Assembly: GCF_003369925.1 (NCBI RefSeq)
Contig: NZ_LARY01000002.1
Location: 186,001 to 250,000, forward strand
Length of the DNA stretch: 64,000 nucleotides
Direction of reading: 5' to 3'
DNA from: Listeria kieliensis
GTDB lineage: Bacteria; Bacillota; Bacilli; Lactobacillales; Listeriaceae
Shown here: positions 25,723 to 37,492 of the stretch, piece after piece
Layout: every line of letters begins with the position of its first letter
Position numbering within the stretch: the first letter of the stretch is position 1
Notes under the pieces: model-generated
Told to the model about the DNA's origin: nothing
What the model saw: the letters and a program-made list of their open reading frames with translations, nothing else
Database searches by the model: none
Program-made: the position numbers and the translations under genes

Positions 25723-27631
25723 GATTTTTCACCTTTTCCTTAAATAATTGTTCGATTTCATTTTTTGTTTTTGCTTGCATCAATTCGTTAATAAAGGACT
25801 CATGAACGAGCAACTTGGAAATTTCTGAAAGTATAGCTAGATGTCCGCGAGCTCCTCCTTTTGGAATAAGCATCGCCAGAACAAGCTTCGTTTGAGAGCC
25901 GTCTAGTGAATTCCATTCCACACCATTTTCTAGTTTCATAATAATAAGGGCCGGCTTAGAAATTTCTGCCAGTTCCGTATGTGGAATAGCAATCCCATGC
26001 TCCATTCCGGTTGTGCTTTCTTTTTCGCGTGCCTCAAAGCCAGAAACGACAGCTTTCGCATTCGTCGCAAGTCCGCTATTAACGGCAATGTCTGCTAGTT
26101 TTTTGAAACAATCTTTTTGCGACACGGCTTCTACATCTGTAAAAATAAGGTCTTGGCGAATCACATCTGAAAGGGAAACCGGTTCAGCAGCTTTTTCAGC
26201 TACAACCGCTTGAGTTTCTCCTTGCGTTTTTTGTTCTTGTTTTTGAACACTGCGAGTTTGATTCCAAGCCATTAGTGCACCGGCAACAAGCGAGCCCAGT
26301 AAAATGGCAAGTACCCAAAGAAGTGGGTGAGTGACGATTGGAAGTACAATAAAACCACCATGTGGCGCTGGAACTTGTACTTGGAATAAATACGTTAAAA
26401 TCGCTGCAATCGCGGATCCGACCATCAAGAACGGAATCACAACGAGCGGTTTTTTCGCCGCAAATGGAATCGCACCTTCTGTAATATGCGTTGATCCAAG
26501 TAAGAAGTTGACATAGCCAGCACTTCTTTCATCTGCTGAATACACTTTTCTCGCAAATAGCACAGCAAATCCTGTTGCAAGTGGTGGCGCGATACAAGCT
26601 GCAGATACACCGGCCATGAAGAAGTAATTCCCTTGGGCAAGAAGGGCCGTCCCAGTGACATAAGCCGCTTTATTGACAGGTCCACCCATATCGAATGCAC
26701 ACATCGCTCCAACAATTAAGCCAAGTAAAATGGGATTGGAATCTTGGAAACCTGCGAGGAAGTCCATCATGCCTTTATTGATCATTTCCATTGGAGCTGA
26801 AAGTAGCCACATTGAAAGGCCAGCGATGAAAATCCCGAGAACTGGGAAAAGGAAAATGGATTTAAGGCCATCTAGTTGCTTAGGCAAGCCTTTTAAGAGA
26901 TGGGAAAGTCCGAGCATCACATAACCTGCTAGGAAACCACCAACAATACCACCTAAGAAACCGGTTCCATTTGTGAAAGCAATCATCCCAGTAATGAATC
27001 CGATGATGAGCCCCGGCCGTTTGGCGATGGCTTCCGCGATATAAGCTGACAGAATTGGAACCATTAAGTTCATTGCGATGCCGCCAATGGATTTTAGATA
27101 GAATGCAAATTCGTTATATTCGGCGCTTTTTGGATCGGCTGAATTGATGCCGAACATGAAACTGATAGCAACCATGACACCGCCTGCCACGACAACGGGT
27201 AGCATATGGGAAACCCCATTCATTAAATAAACATAAATTTGATGCCAGAAGGATGGCTTTTCTTCACCCGGCTGATTTGCTGATTTCGCGGATTCTCCGC
27301 CCGCTGCATGGTAAACAAGAACGGTACCCGATAATGCTCTTTGAATAAGTTCAGGGGCATCTTTAATGCCGCGTCCGACAGAAACATCAATTACTTTCTT
27401 GCCGGAAAAACGTTCTTTACGGACGTCTTTGTCTGCTGCAATAATCACGACATCAGCGGCATCAATCTCGGCTTGTGTCAGCTCGTTTTGGATCCCTTCT
27501 TGGCCGTGTGTTTCTACTTTGATGGTAATGCCGCGTTCTGCTGCCGCTTTTTCAAGCGCTTCTTGCGCCATAAAGGTATGGGCAATGCCTGTTGGGCAGC
27601 CAGTCGCCGCAATAATTTGATAGGTTTTCAT
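25715..27631 (-). CDS. PTS fructose-family transporter, fused EIIB-EIIC-EIIA
   Basis: A 638-residue phosphotransferase permease with the domain order B-C-A. EIIB (about 1-105) has the phosphorylated Cys in [18 protein letters not shown] (about 130-460) has around eight to ten membrane segments ([34 protein letters not shown]). EIIA (about 485-638) has the phosphorylated His in [10 protein letters not shown]. It imports a ketohexose such as fructose or tagatose as the 1-phosphate. A 1-phosphohexose kinase is encoded directly upstream and a tagatose-bisphosphate aldolase overlaps downstream. Confidence 0.93.
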   Translation of the reverse strand: MKTYQIIAATGCPTGIAHTFMAQEALEKAAAERGITIKVETHGQEGIQNELTQAEIDAADVVIIAADKDVRKERFSGKKVIDVSVGRGIKDAPELIQRALSGTVLVYHAAGGESAKSANQPGEEKPSFWHQIYVYLMNGVSHMLPVVVAGGVMVAISFMFGINSADPKSAEYNEFAFYLKSIGGIAMNLMVPILSAYIAEAIAKRPGLIIGFITGMIAFTNGTGFLGGIVGGFLAGYVMLGLSHLLKGLPKQLDGLKSIFLFPVLGIFIAGLSMWLLSAPMEMINKGMMDFLAGFQDSNPILLGLIVGAMCAFDMGGPVNKAAYVTGTALLAQGNYFFMAGVSAACIAPPLATGFAVLFARKVYSADERSAGYVNFLLGSTHITEGAIPFAAKKPLVVIPFLMVGSAIAAILTYLFQVQVPAPHGGFIVLPIVTHPLLWVLAILLGSLVAGALMAWNQTRSVQKQEQKTQGETQAVVAEKAAEPVSLSDVIRQDLIFTDVEAVSQKDCFKKLADIAVNSGLATNAKAVVSGFEAREKESTTGMEHGIAIPHTELAEISKPALIIMKLENGVEWNSLDGSQTKLVLAMLIPKGGARGHLAILSEISKLLVHESFINELMQAKTKNEIEQLFKEKVKNHD

Positions 27632-27633
27632 TT

Positions 27634-28563
27634 TTAATACTCCCTTCTTAACGAAATAACTTCAATTTGATCGAGTAATGCGCCAAGGTCCGTAAGATCG
27701 CCAAGTCCCGCTGTGAAAGCCGTCGCTGATCCAGCTGCTACGGCATATTTCAGCGCTTCTTGCAAAGAGGCTTGTTGTAGTCTTTTCCCGACAAACGCCG
27801 CGAGTAACGTATCACCCGCGCAAGCCGTGTTGACCACTTTCCCTTTTGGTGCATTGGCGAAATAGCTTTCGTGTTCATTTAAGAATAGTGCGCCCTGTGC
27901 TCCGATTGAGACAAGCACGCCCTCAGCGCCTTTTTTCAAGAGCGTTTGAGCAGCCGCGCCAATTTCGCTTATTTCCGTAAGTTTTTCTACACCGACAAAC
28001 GCTGCAAGTTCCTCTTCATTTGGCTTAATTAAATAAGGTTTATCGGACAAACATTCGACAAGAACCTCCGAACTAATGTCAAAAATTACACGGAATTCGT
28101 TTTTCTTTGCCCGCTTTGAAATTTCTACGAAAATCTGGTCATCCACGCCTTGCGGTAAACTGCCAGATACGAATAAAATATCGTCTTTTTCCAATTGATC
28201 CATTTGTTTAAGTAGTTCAGTTTGGTATTTTTCAGCAATTTCAGGACCTTGATTCACGGCTTTATATTCGAGCTTCCCCGCACGGATAAAGGTATTAATC
28301 CGCGTAATCCCTGGTACATGAACAAAATCTGTTTGAATTCCCTTTTTCGTCAGTTCTTGTTCGATAAAGTCCCCAGTAAAGCCTGCCAAAAAGCCAAGTG
28401 CTACAGAATCAATTCCCATTTGCTTTAAAATAAAAGAAATATTAATGGCTTTTCCATTCGCTTGATAATCTTCAAAAATACTTCGATTCACAATGAATGG
28501 TTCAAAATTTTTAAACTCGGTGAATAAGTCAATTGCCGGATTCATCGTGCAGGTATAAATCAT
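27634..28563 (-). CDS. PfkB-family 1-phosphofructokinase / tagatose-6-phosphate kinase
   Basis: A 309-residue ribokinase-family sugar kinase of the FruK/LacC group. Visible motifs are YTCTMNPAIDLFTEF at the N-terminus, the substrate-loop GKAINISFILKQMG, VSGSLPQG and the C-terminal catalytic GKVVNTACAGDTLLAAFVG; the usual GAGD catalytic motif reads CAGD, with Asp as the base. It phosphorylates the sugar 1- or 6-phosphate to the 1,6-bisphosphate. It is the first gene of the operon, with a cre-like site upstream and a divergent RpiR regulator. Confidence 0.9.
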   Translation of the reverse strand: MIYTCTMNPAIDLFTEFKNFEPFIVNRSIFEDYQANGKAINISFILKQMGIDSVALGFLAGFTGDFIEQELTKKGIQTDFVHVPGITRINTFIRAGKLEYKAVNQGPEIAEKYQTELLKQMDQLEKDDILFVSGSLPQGVDDQIFVEISKRAKKNEFRVIFDISSEVLVECLSDKPYLIKPNEEELAAFVGVEKLTEISEIGAAAQTLLKKGAEGVLVSIGAQGALFLNEHESYFANAPKGKVVNTACAGDTLLAAFVGKRLQQASLQEALKYAVAAGSATAFTAGLGDLTDLGALLDQIEVISLRREY

Positions 28564-28623
28564 GTTTTCACCTCTTCCTTAACTTGTGTTTTTGCTATAT
28601 GATAAGTATGACGCATTTTTCTT

Positions 28624-28637
28624 TGTAAATGTTTTCA
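28624..28637 (-). promoter_or_regulatory. cre-like site (CcpA)
   Basis: The minus-strand sequence TGAAAACATTTACA matches the cre consensus except for A in place of the central G. It lies between the sugar kinase and its divergent RpiR regulator. Confidence 0.4.
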
Positions 28638-28702
28638 GAAAGCGTCAAACGGCTTGTAAAAATTTACGAATGGATGTGGAAAGCTTGGAAAGTTCTTTTT
28701 TT

Positions 28703-29464
28703 ATGCGTAAAAAGCAGCATTACCATCAGCTAAGTGAAGCCGAACGTTTTCTCATTGATTATCTCGAACGTCATCTAAGCGAAATCCCCGAAAAATCAAT
28801 CGTTGCTTTAAGTGAAGAAGCAAGTGTATCTACAGCGACGATCACGCGCACGATGCAAAAAATTGGCTATACAGGATTTACCGCATTTAAGATTCACATA
28901 AAAGATGAAATCTCCGATCCGGATTTCGATGTCATTGAAAAAGTGGATAACGAAATCAAAAAAGCGATCTTGAAAAACGAGCAAGAAGTGACGAATACCA
29001 TTCATCAACTTGATAGCGGCACAATCGAAGATGCCATCCAAAAAATTCATTTTGCAAGACGCGTTGTCATCTTCGCACGTGGCTTCTCAGAACTGATCGC
29101 CCAAGAAATGATGGTTAAACTTCAACTTCTTGGTAAATATGCCGAAATGCACAACGACCCAAATATTATCCCAACTATCAGCAAGCGCTATACTTCAAAA
29201 GACGTTGTCATTTTCATCTCGCTCAGCGGAGAAACGGCAGAACTTGTAGATGCTGCCCGAGTTTGTCGCGACAAAAATGTAGGCATGATCAGTTTTACCG
29301 CGAGTCGTTCAAGTTCGCTTGCTCGCCTCACAGAAATTGATTTTGTTTGTCATAAATCAGCTATATCGTACTTTCCAGATTACGAAGTACGTTCAAGACT
29401 GCCTATCCAAGTAATGGCACGAATCGTGCTTGATGCCTATGCGATTCGTTTTTTTGAATCCTAA
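28703..29464 (+). CDS. RpiR-family transcriptional regulator with SIS domain
   Basis: A 253-residue regulator. The N-terminal helix-turn-helix is KSIVALSEEASVSTATITRTM; the C-terminal SIS domain has VVIFARGFSELIAQEM and VIFISLSGETAELVD (a GET phosphosugar-binding type). The frame is open from 28586, but the ATG at 28703 follows GGAAAG and begins just before the conserved domain; a start at 28670 is possible. It is divergent from the kinase-PTS-aldolase operon and probably regulates it in response to a sugar phosphate. Confidence 0.83.
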   Translation: MRKKQHYHQLSEAERFLIDYLERHLSEIPEKSIVALSEEASVSTATITRTMQKIGYTGFTAFKIHIKDEISDPDFDVIEKVDNEIKKAILKNEQEVTNTIHQLDSGTIEDAIQKIHFARRVVIFARGFSELIAQEMMVKLQLLGKYAEMHNDPNIIPTISKRYTSKDVVIFISLSGETAELVDAARVCRDKNVGMISFTASRSSSLARLTEIDFVCHKSAISYFPDYEVRSRLPIQVMARIVLDAYAIRFFES

Positions 29465-29563
29465 TAGGGGGAAAGAAGCAATAACAGGGAATGCACTCTT
29501 TTAAAAAAGAGAATGCTCCTTTGTTTTTGCTTCTTTTTCTGTTTCCCCGTAAAAACGAATTCT

Positions 29564-29591
29564 TTGACGTTAATATTCAAAGTGTTACACT
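29564..29591 (+). promoter_or_regulatory. Promoter of the keto-acid decarboxylase gene
   Basis: TTGACG (29564-29569), a 16 bp spacer and TACACT (29586-29591) form a sigma-A-type promoter about 60 bp upstream of the start codon. Confidence 0.6.
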
Positions 29592-29652
29592 GGGAACTGC
29601 AGTAAGTAGAATCGCATACATCTTGTAATCTTTCAAATAAGGAGGAATAGAT

Positions 29653-31299
29653 ATGTATACAATTGGAGACTATTTACTTGATCGACTGAGCGAACTCGGA
29701 ATCACGGAGATTTTCGGGGTCCCAGGTGATTATAATTTACAATTCCTTGATAAAATCATGGTAAATAAAAACTTAAACTGGGTTGGAAATGCGAATGAAT
29801 TAAATGCCGCCTATATGGCAGATGGCTATGCGCGCACGCGAAAAGCAGCGGCTCTTGTGACAACGTTCGGGGTTGGAGAACTGAGTGCTATGAATGGTAT
29901 GGCTGGAAGTTTTGCAGAAAATGTTCCCGTTGTTGAAATTGTAGGCTCTCCGCAATCAGCCGTTCAAGACGCACGAAAACTCGTTCATCACACTTTAGGC
30001 GACGGCGAATTCTCGCACTTTGAAAAAATGCATCAATCTTTGACCGCTGCGACTGCTCACCTAACCAAAGAAAACGCGCCCGCTGAGATTGATCGCGTAC
30101 TAAATACATTGCTAGAAACGAGAAAGCCGGTTTACCTTAACTTACCAATTGATGTTGCGGAAAGCCCCGCTTCAAAACCAAGCGGGAAATTATCTGGTTT
30201 GACGGAATTAACGGGCGAAGATCAAAATCTGCTTCAAGAAATTGAAAGTGCATTTTCGAAAGCAAAGCAACCTGTCGTGATGACAGGACACGAGCTTGCT
30301 AGTTTTGGACTTGAAAAATCTATTCAGAGGTTCATTGAAAAGACAAACCTTCCTGTTACAACACTTAGTCTTGGAAAAGGCGTGATAGATGAAACAACGA
30401 CATCCTTTATCGGAACTTATAGCGGAGCGCTTTCCGATCCGAGCGTTCAAGCTTTTGTCGACCAAGCTGATTTTCTATTGCTTTTAGGCGTTAAATTATC
30501 CGATTCTGTAACGGCCACTTTCAGCCAAGGTTTTAGCGAACAAAATGTGATCGCAGTCAATGTGGATGAAGTCCGTCTTTATGGAAAAACAAGTCAAAAT
30601 CACCATTTTGAACCGCTGATGAAGTCGCTTGAGACTCTAGAAGTCGCTCCATATAGTGGAGATTATCCAGCAAAAAGTGATGATTCAGCCTCATTCATTC
30701 CGGCAGCCGCTCCCTTGACGCAAAAGAGATACTGGCAAGCAATGAATGCTTTCTTTGAACCTGGCGATACGCTTATCGCAGAACAAGGGACTTCTTACTT
30801 TGGAATCGCCCCACTATTCCTTAAAACAAATACTTCCTTTATTGGGCAACCTTTGTGGGGATCGATTGGCTTCACTTTCCCCGCCGCACTTGGCAGTCAA
30901 ATTGCCAATCCAGATAGTCGGCATATCTTAGCTATTGGTGATGGTTCTCTGCAACTAACGGTTCAAGAACTAGGAGTCGCACTACGACAAAAACTAAAAC
31001 CTATTATTTTTGTACTGAATAATGATGGCTATACGGTTGAACGCCAAATTCACGGGGCAGAGCAAGCTTATAACGACATCCCGATGTGGCACTATGAAAA
31101 GTTACCTTATGCTTTTGGAGGAGACTCGGCTGCGTTTAAAGCTTACAAAGTCCAAACTGAAAAAGAACTTGTTGCGGCCATGAAGGAAGCACGTTTAGAC
31201 TCAGACCGGTTGTACTGGATAGAAGTTGTGCTTACGAAAATGGATTCACCGGAATATCTGCAAAAACTAGCCAAACTTCTTACAAAACAAAATTCTTAA
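29653..31299 (+). CDS. 2-keto-acid decarboxylase (indolepyruvate/branched-chain type)
   Basis: A 548-residue thiamine-diphosphate enzyme of the pyruvate/indolepyruvate/branched-chain 2-keto-acid decarboxylase group. The N-terminal GVPGDYNLQFLDKI and VGNANELNAAYMADGYAR carry the catalytic Glu-activator region and the cofactor segment. The His pair HHT in LVHHTLGDG is the conserved HH of this family, and the TPP/Mg motif GDGSLQLTVQELG ... LNNDGYTVE is intact. It converts a 2-keto acid to an aldehyde and CO2. Monocistronic, with a strong GGAGGA ribosome site and the terminator at 31306. Confidence 0.92.
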   Translation: MYTIGDYLLDRLSELGITEIFGVPGDYNLQFLDKIMVNKNLNWVGNANELNAAYMADGYARTRKAAALVTTFGVGELSAMNGMAGSFAENVPVVEIVGSPQSAVQDARKLVHHTLGDGEFSHFEKMHQSLTAATAHLTKENAPAEIDRVLNTLLETRKPVYLNLPIDVAESPASKPSGKLSGLTELTGEDQNLLQEIESAFSKAKQPVVMTGHELASFGLEKSIQRFIEKTNLPVTTLSLGKGVIDETTTSFIGTYSGALSDPSVQAFVDQADFLLLLGVKLSDSVTATFSQGFSEQNVIAVNVDEVRLYGKTSQNHHFEPLMKSLETLEVAPYSGDYPAKSDDSASFIPAAAPLTQKRYWQAMNAFFEPGDTLIAEQGTSYFGIAPLFLKTNTSFIGQPLWGSIGFTFPAALGSQIANPDSRHILAIGDGSLQLTVQELGVALRQKLKPIIFVLNNDGYTVERQIHGAEQAYNDIPMWHYEKLPYAFGGDSAAFKAYKVQTEKELVAAMKEARLDSDRLYWIEVVLTKMDSPEYLQKLAKLLTKQNS

Positions 31300-31305
31300 G
31301 TTAAA

Positions 31306-31343
31306 AAAGAGAGTTACTGAAAAGAATCAGTAACTCTCTTTTT
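31306..31343 (+). terminator. Terminator of the decarboxylase gene
   Basis: AAAGAGAGTTACTGA pairs with TCAGTAACTCTCTTT around a six-base loop and is followed by T residues. Confidence 0.92.
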
Positions 31344-31440
31344 GCATATTTAAATTTTCCCCGAATTTGATTCACCTAAAAAATGAGGGACGACTTTGAA
31401 TAAGTGTCCCTCATCTTTAGTAATATGTAGTTGTTTCCTT

Positions 31441-31815
31441 TTATTCTTTAGGCGCTATCTTTTTTACAATAAGATAATTTTTGATGCAAAATACAAAGAT
31501 AGCTAGAATGCCGAGAAAAGCAATAACCGTCACTATTCCGATTCGAAGTGAAAACGAAATGAGAAAGAGAACAAACAAAATCAAACAGGGAATCATTAAT
31601 GGGTTTACTTTAACCTCCAGTTTATCACCAGGTTTTGCCTCCACTACTTTTGAGCCCATATACCACTGATTGGCGCTTATTTGCGTTGGTCCGCTTACTT
31701 CAAATTCTCTTTCTTCATTATTTTTCAGACTAGCTACTTTTTCCTGATTCATTTTCACAGAAATTTTTGCCATCCCTCCAACAGCTCCCGTATTCCTTTT
31801 TATCCCTATTTTCAA
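31441..31815 (-). CDS. Small membrane protein with N-terminal beta domain
   Basis: A 124-residue protein. About 70 N-terminal residues form a compact beta-type domain (KISVKMNQEKVASLKNNEER ..., KPGDKLEVKVNP), followed by two membrane segments (MIPCLILFVLFLISFSL and GIVTVIAFLGILAIFVFCI) and a short basic tail. Similar one-domain-plus-hairpin proteins occur in Listeria, but no function is known to me. The TTG at 31815 with AAGGGAATG upstream retains the whole beta domain; the ATG at 31773 is too close to its GGAGGG. Monocistronic. Confidence 0.6.
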   Translation of the reverse strand: MKIGIKRNTGAVGGMAKISVKMNQEKVASLKNNEEREFEVSGPTQISANQWYMGSKVVEAKPGDKLEVKVNPLMIPCLILFVLFLISFSLRIGIVTVIAFLGILAIFVFCIKNYLIVKKIAPKE

Positions 31816-31913
31816 TACTATACATTCCCTTCTTTTTAATGTCTCTAAAATTTTAGCATGTTTTTTAGTAAATTGATGTGTCTATTTTATGAACTTTTCT
31901 GTTATTTATTTAT

Positions 31914-31955
31914 AAAAAGGAGGGTTCCTCAATAAAATGAGGAACCCTCCTTTTT
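31914..31955 (-). terminator. Terminator of the suf operon
   Basis: On the minus strand GGAGGGTTCCTCA pairs with TGAGGAACCCTCC and is followed by a T run. It is directly after sufB. Confidence 0.92.
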
Positions 31956-31961
31956 CATTCA

Positions 31962-33356
31962 TTAACCAATCGAACCTTCCATTTCGAACTTGATCAACCG
32001 GTTCATTTCAACCGCATATTCCATTGGGAGTTCCTTTGTAAACGGTTCGATGAAGCCCATGACGATCATTTCCGTCGCTTCTTCTTCCGTCACACCGCGG
32101 CTCATCAAATAGAAAAGCTGCTCTTCGGAAACCTTCGAAACTTTCGCTTCGTGTTCCAGTGAAATATTGTTGTTTAAGATTTCGTTATATGGAATCGTAT
32201 CCGATGTCGAAGATTGATCCATAATCAGCGTGTCACACTCAATATTCGAGCGCGCCCCGTCTGCATTCCGTCCGAAATGAACAATCCCGCGATACGTTAC
32301 ATTTCCGCCTTGTTTCGAAATCGATTTCGAAACAATCGTGCTCGACGTATTCGGCGCCATGTGCATCATTTTTGCACCGGCATCTTGACGTTGCCCTTTC
32401 CCTGCAATTGCAATCGAAAGCGTCGTTCCACGAGCCCCTTCACCGCGAAGATAACAAGATGGGTATTTCATCGTCAATTTCGAACCAATGTTGCCATCAA
32501 TCCATTCCATCGTTCCATTCTCTTCCACAAAAGTACGTTTCGTAACGAGGTTGTATACGTTGTTTGCCCAGTTTTGGATCGTCGTATACCGGCAATACGC
32601 ATTTGGTTTCACGACAATTTCAACCACCGCCGAGTGAAGCGAGTTCGTCGTATAAACCGGCGCCGTACAGCCTTCCACGTAGTTGACACTTGCGCCTTCA
32701 TCAACAATAATCAGCGTCCGCTCGAATTGCCCCATGTTTTCTGAGTTGATCCGGAAGTAAGCTTGAAGCGGTGTGTCTACTTTAACTCCTTTTGGTACAT
32801 AAATGAACGAGCCACCCGACCAAACCGCCGAGTTGAGCGCTGCAAATTTGTTGTCAGACGGCGGGATTACTTTCGAGAAGTGTTCCTTAAAGATATCTTC
32901 GTTTTCCTTAAGCGCCGTATCCGTGTCTTTAAAGACAATGCCTAAATCTTCAAGATCTTGCTTCATGTTGTGATAAACCACTTCGGATTCATATTGTGCC
33001 GATGCTCCTGCAAGATACTTCTGTTCGGCTTCTGGGATTCCAAGTTTATCAAAAGTACGCTTGATCTCTTCTGGAACCTCATCCCAAGAGCGAACCGTCT
33101 GTTCGGACGGTTTGACGTAATAGGTAATGTCGTCAAACTCAAGTTCAGATAAATCCCCGCCCCAAGTCGGCATTGGCATTTTGTAAAATTGCTCAAGTGA
33201 CTTCAAGCGAAAGTTAAGCATCCATTCTGGCTCTTCTTTAATACTCGAAATTTCTCTTACTACTTTCTCCGTTAGTCCGCGTTCCGTACGGAAAACTGAA
33301 GTATCTTTATCATGGAAACCATATTGGTATTCGCCAATTTCTGGAATTTCAGTCAT
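31962..33356 (-). CDS. sufB: Fe-S cluster assembly protein SufB
   Basis: A 464-residue scaffold subunit of the SufBC2D complex, which builds Fe-S clusters with SufC ATPase energy and sulfur delivered by SufS/SufU. Characteristic segments are [57 protein letters not shown] and the C-terminal [21 protein letters not shown]. Full length for the family. It is the last gene of the sufCDSUB operon, 13 bases after sufU. Confidence 0.97.
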   Translation of the reverse strand: MTEIPEIGEYQYGFHDKDTSVFRTERGLTEKVVREISSIKEEPEWMLNFRLKSLEQFYKMPMPTWGGDLSELEFDDITYYVKPSEQTVRSWDEVPEEIKRTFDKLGIPEAEQKYLAGASAQYESEVVYHNMKQDLEDLGIVFKDTDTALKENEDIFKEHFSKVIPPSDNKFAALNSAVWSGGSFIYVPKGVKVDTPLQAYFRINSENMGQFERTLIIVDEGASVNYVEGCTAPVYTTNSLHSAVVEIVVKPNAYCRYTTIQNWANNVYNLVTKRTFVEENGTMEWIDGNIGSKLTMKYPSCYLRGEGARGTTLSIAIAGKGQRQDAGAKMMHMAPNTSSTIVSKSISKQGGNVTYRGIVHFGRNADGARSNIECDTLIMDQSSTSDTIPYNEILNNNISLEHEAKVSKVSEEQLFYLMSRGVTEEEATEMIVMGFIEPFTKELPMEYAVEMNRLIKFEMEGSIG

Positions 33357-33369
33357 GCCTTTTCCTCCT

Positions 33370-36336
<2,967 letters not shown>

Positions 36337-36355
36337 GATTTTAACCTCACTTTCC

Positions 36356-37144
36356 TTAGTTTTGTTCGAGTGTTTCTTCTTCCTCTTCAAACTCAATGCC
36401 AAGCTCTTGCTTGATCCAGTCATAACCTTCTGCTTCAAGACGTTTCGCAAGTTCAGGGCCGCCTTCTTTCACGACTTTTCCTTGCATCATTACGTGTACA
36501 AAATCAGGTTCGATATAATTAAGCAAACGTTGATAGTGGGTGATAATCAAGCAGCCAAAACCTTCGCCGCGCATCGCATTGACCCCTTTTGATACCACTT
36601 TAAGCGCATCAATATCAAGTCCTGAATCGATTTCATCCAAAATAGCAATTTCTGGTTCGATCATAAGAAGTTGCAAAATTTCGTTACGTTTTTTCTCCCC
36701 ACCAGAAAAACCTTCATTTAAATAGCGCTCTGCCATTTCTTCATCCATATCAAGCAATTCCATTTTGTCATCTAGCTTGCGGATAAATTGCATAAGTGGA
36801 ATTTCTTTTCCTTCTTCACGACGGCTATTGATAGCAGCACGAATAAACTCAGCATTCGTTACGCCGCTGATTTCACTTGGGTATTGCATTGCAAGGAAAA
36901 GCCCTGCACGAGCGCGTTCATCTACTTCCATCTCCAGTACATCTTCGCCGTCCAGTGTAATCGTTCCTTGTGTTACTTCATATTTCGGATGCCCCATGAT
37001 TGCCGCAGACAAAGTGGATTTCCCAGTTCCGTTTGGCCCCATGATCGCATGGATTTCTCCTGTGGAAATTTCAAGGTTCACACCCTTCAAGATTTCTTTT
37101 CCTTCTATTTGAACATGTAAATCTTGGATCTTTAGTGTCGACAT
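36356..37144 (-). CDS. sufC: Fe-S cluster assembly ATPase SufC
   Basis: A 262-residue ABC-type ATPase of the SufBC2D complex. Walker A is IMGPNGTGKSTLSAAIMG, the signature is LNEGFSGGEKKRNEIL, and Walker B is EIAILDEIDSGLDIDALK, with the Asp-Glu-Ile-Asp-Ser-Gly typical of SufC. First gene of sufCDSUB; the order C-D-S-U-B is standard for Firmicutes. Confidence 0.97.
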   Translation of the reverse strand: MSTLKIQDLHVQIEGKEILKGVNLEISTGEIHAIMGPNGTGKSTLSAAIMGHPKYEVTQGTITLDGEDVLEMEVDERARAGLFLAMQYPSEISGVTNAEFIRAAINSRREEGKEIPLMQFIRKLDDKMELLDMDEEMAERYLNEGFSGGEKKRNEILQLLMIEPEIAILDEIDSGLDIDALKVVSKGVNAMRGEGFGCLIITHYQRLLNYIEPDFVHVMMQGKVVKEGGPELAKRLEAEGYDWIKQELGIEFEEEEETLEQN

Positions 37145-37492
37145 TAAAAAATACCCTCCCTATCGTTTGTTCATGCTTTTTCGCATAATCTCAGTTTAGT
37201 ATAATTCTAATCTAATCGCAACCAATAAAAATGCGGCGCACGTTTTATCTCCTTCATTTTACTATTAAAAAGTGGAAATAGCTACCCTACAAATGATTAT
37301 CATCGTTAAATCTCATTTGAGAATCTTTTATGTTCTTTTTTGAAATCTATTGTGATATTTTATTCAACCAAAACGAAAAAGTATAAACTTATTGCATAAA
37401 AGTTAAACTTTTGCTATATTTCTTTTGTAAGCGTTTTACTGACAGCGAGAATTAGCAAACAGCTTTTAAATAAGAGGAGGGAAAAGGAAAAC
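37145..37492. promoter_or_regulatory. Divergent sufC / GH20 promoter region
   Basis: About 350 bp. The GH20 promoter is clear: TTGCAT (37394-37399 region), a 17 bp spacer and extended -10 TGCTATATT (TATATT at 37415-37420). A cre-like TGTAAGCGTTTTAC (37426-37439) lies over the transcript start, a roadblock position for CcpA. Further upstream are AAATGATTATCATCGTT (37291-37307), resembling part of a Fur box, and the palindrome TCTCA-TT-TGAGA at 37311-37322. A sufC promoter must lie near 37190-37210 but is not distinct. Confidence 0.55.

Noticed and set aside
27341-27637. Open frame opposite the PTS gene
   Set aside because: It is antisense to the conserved EIIB domain, with no supporting signals.
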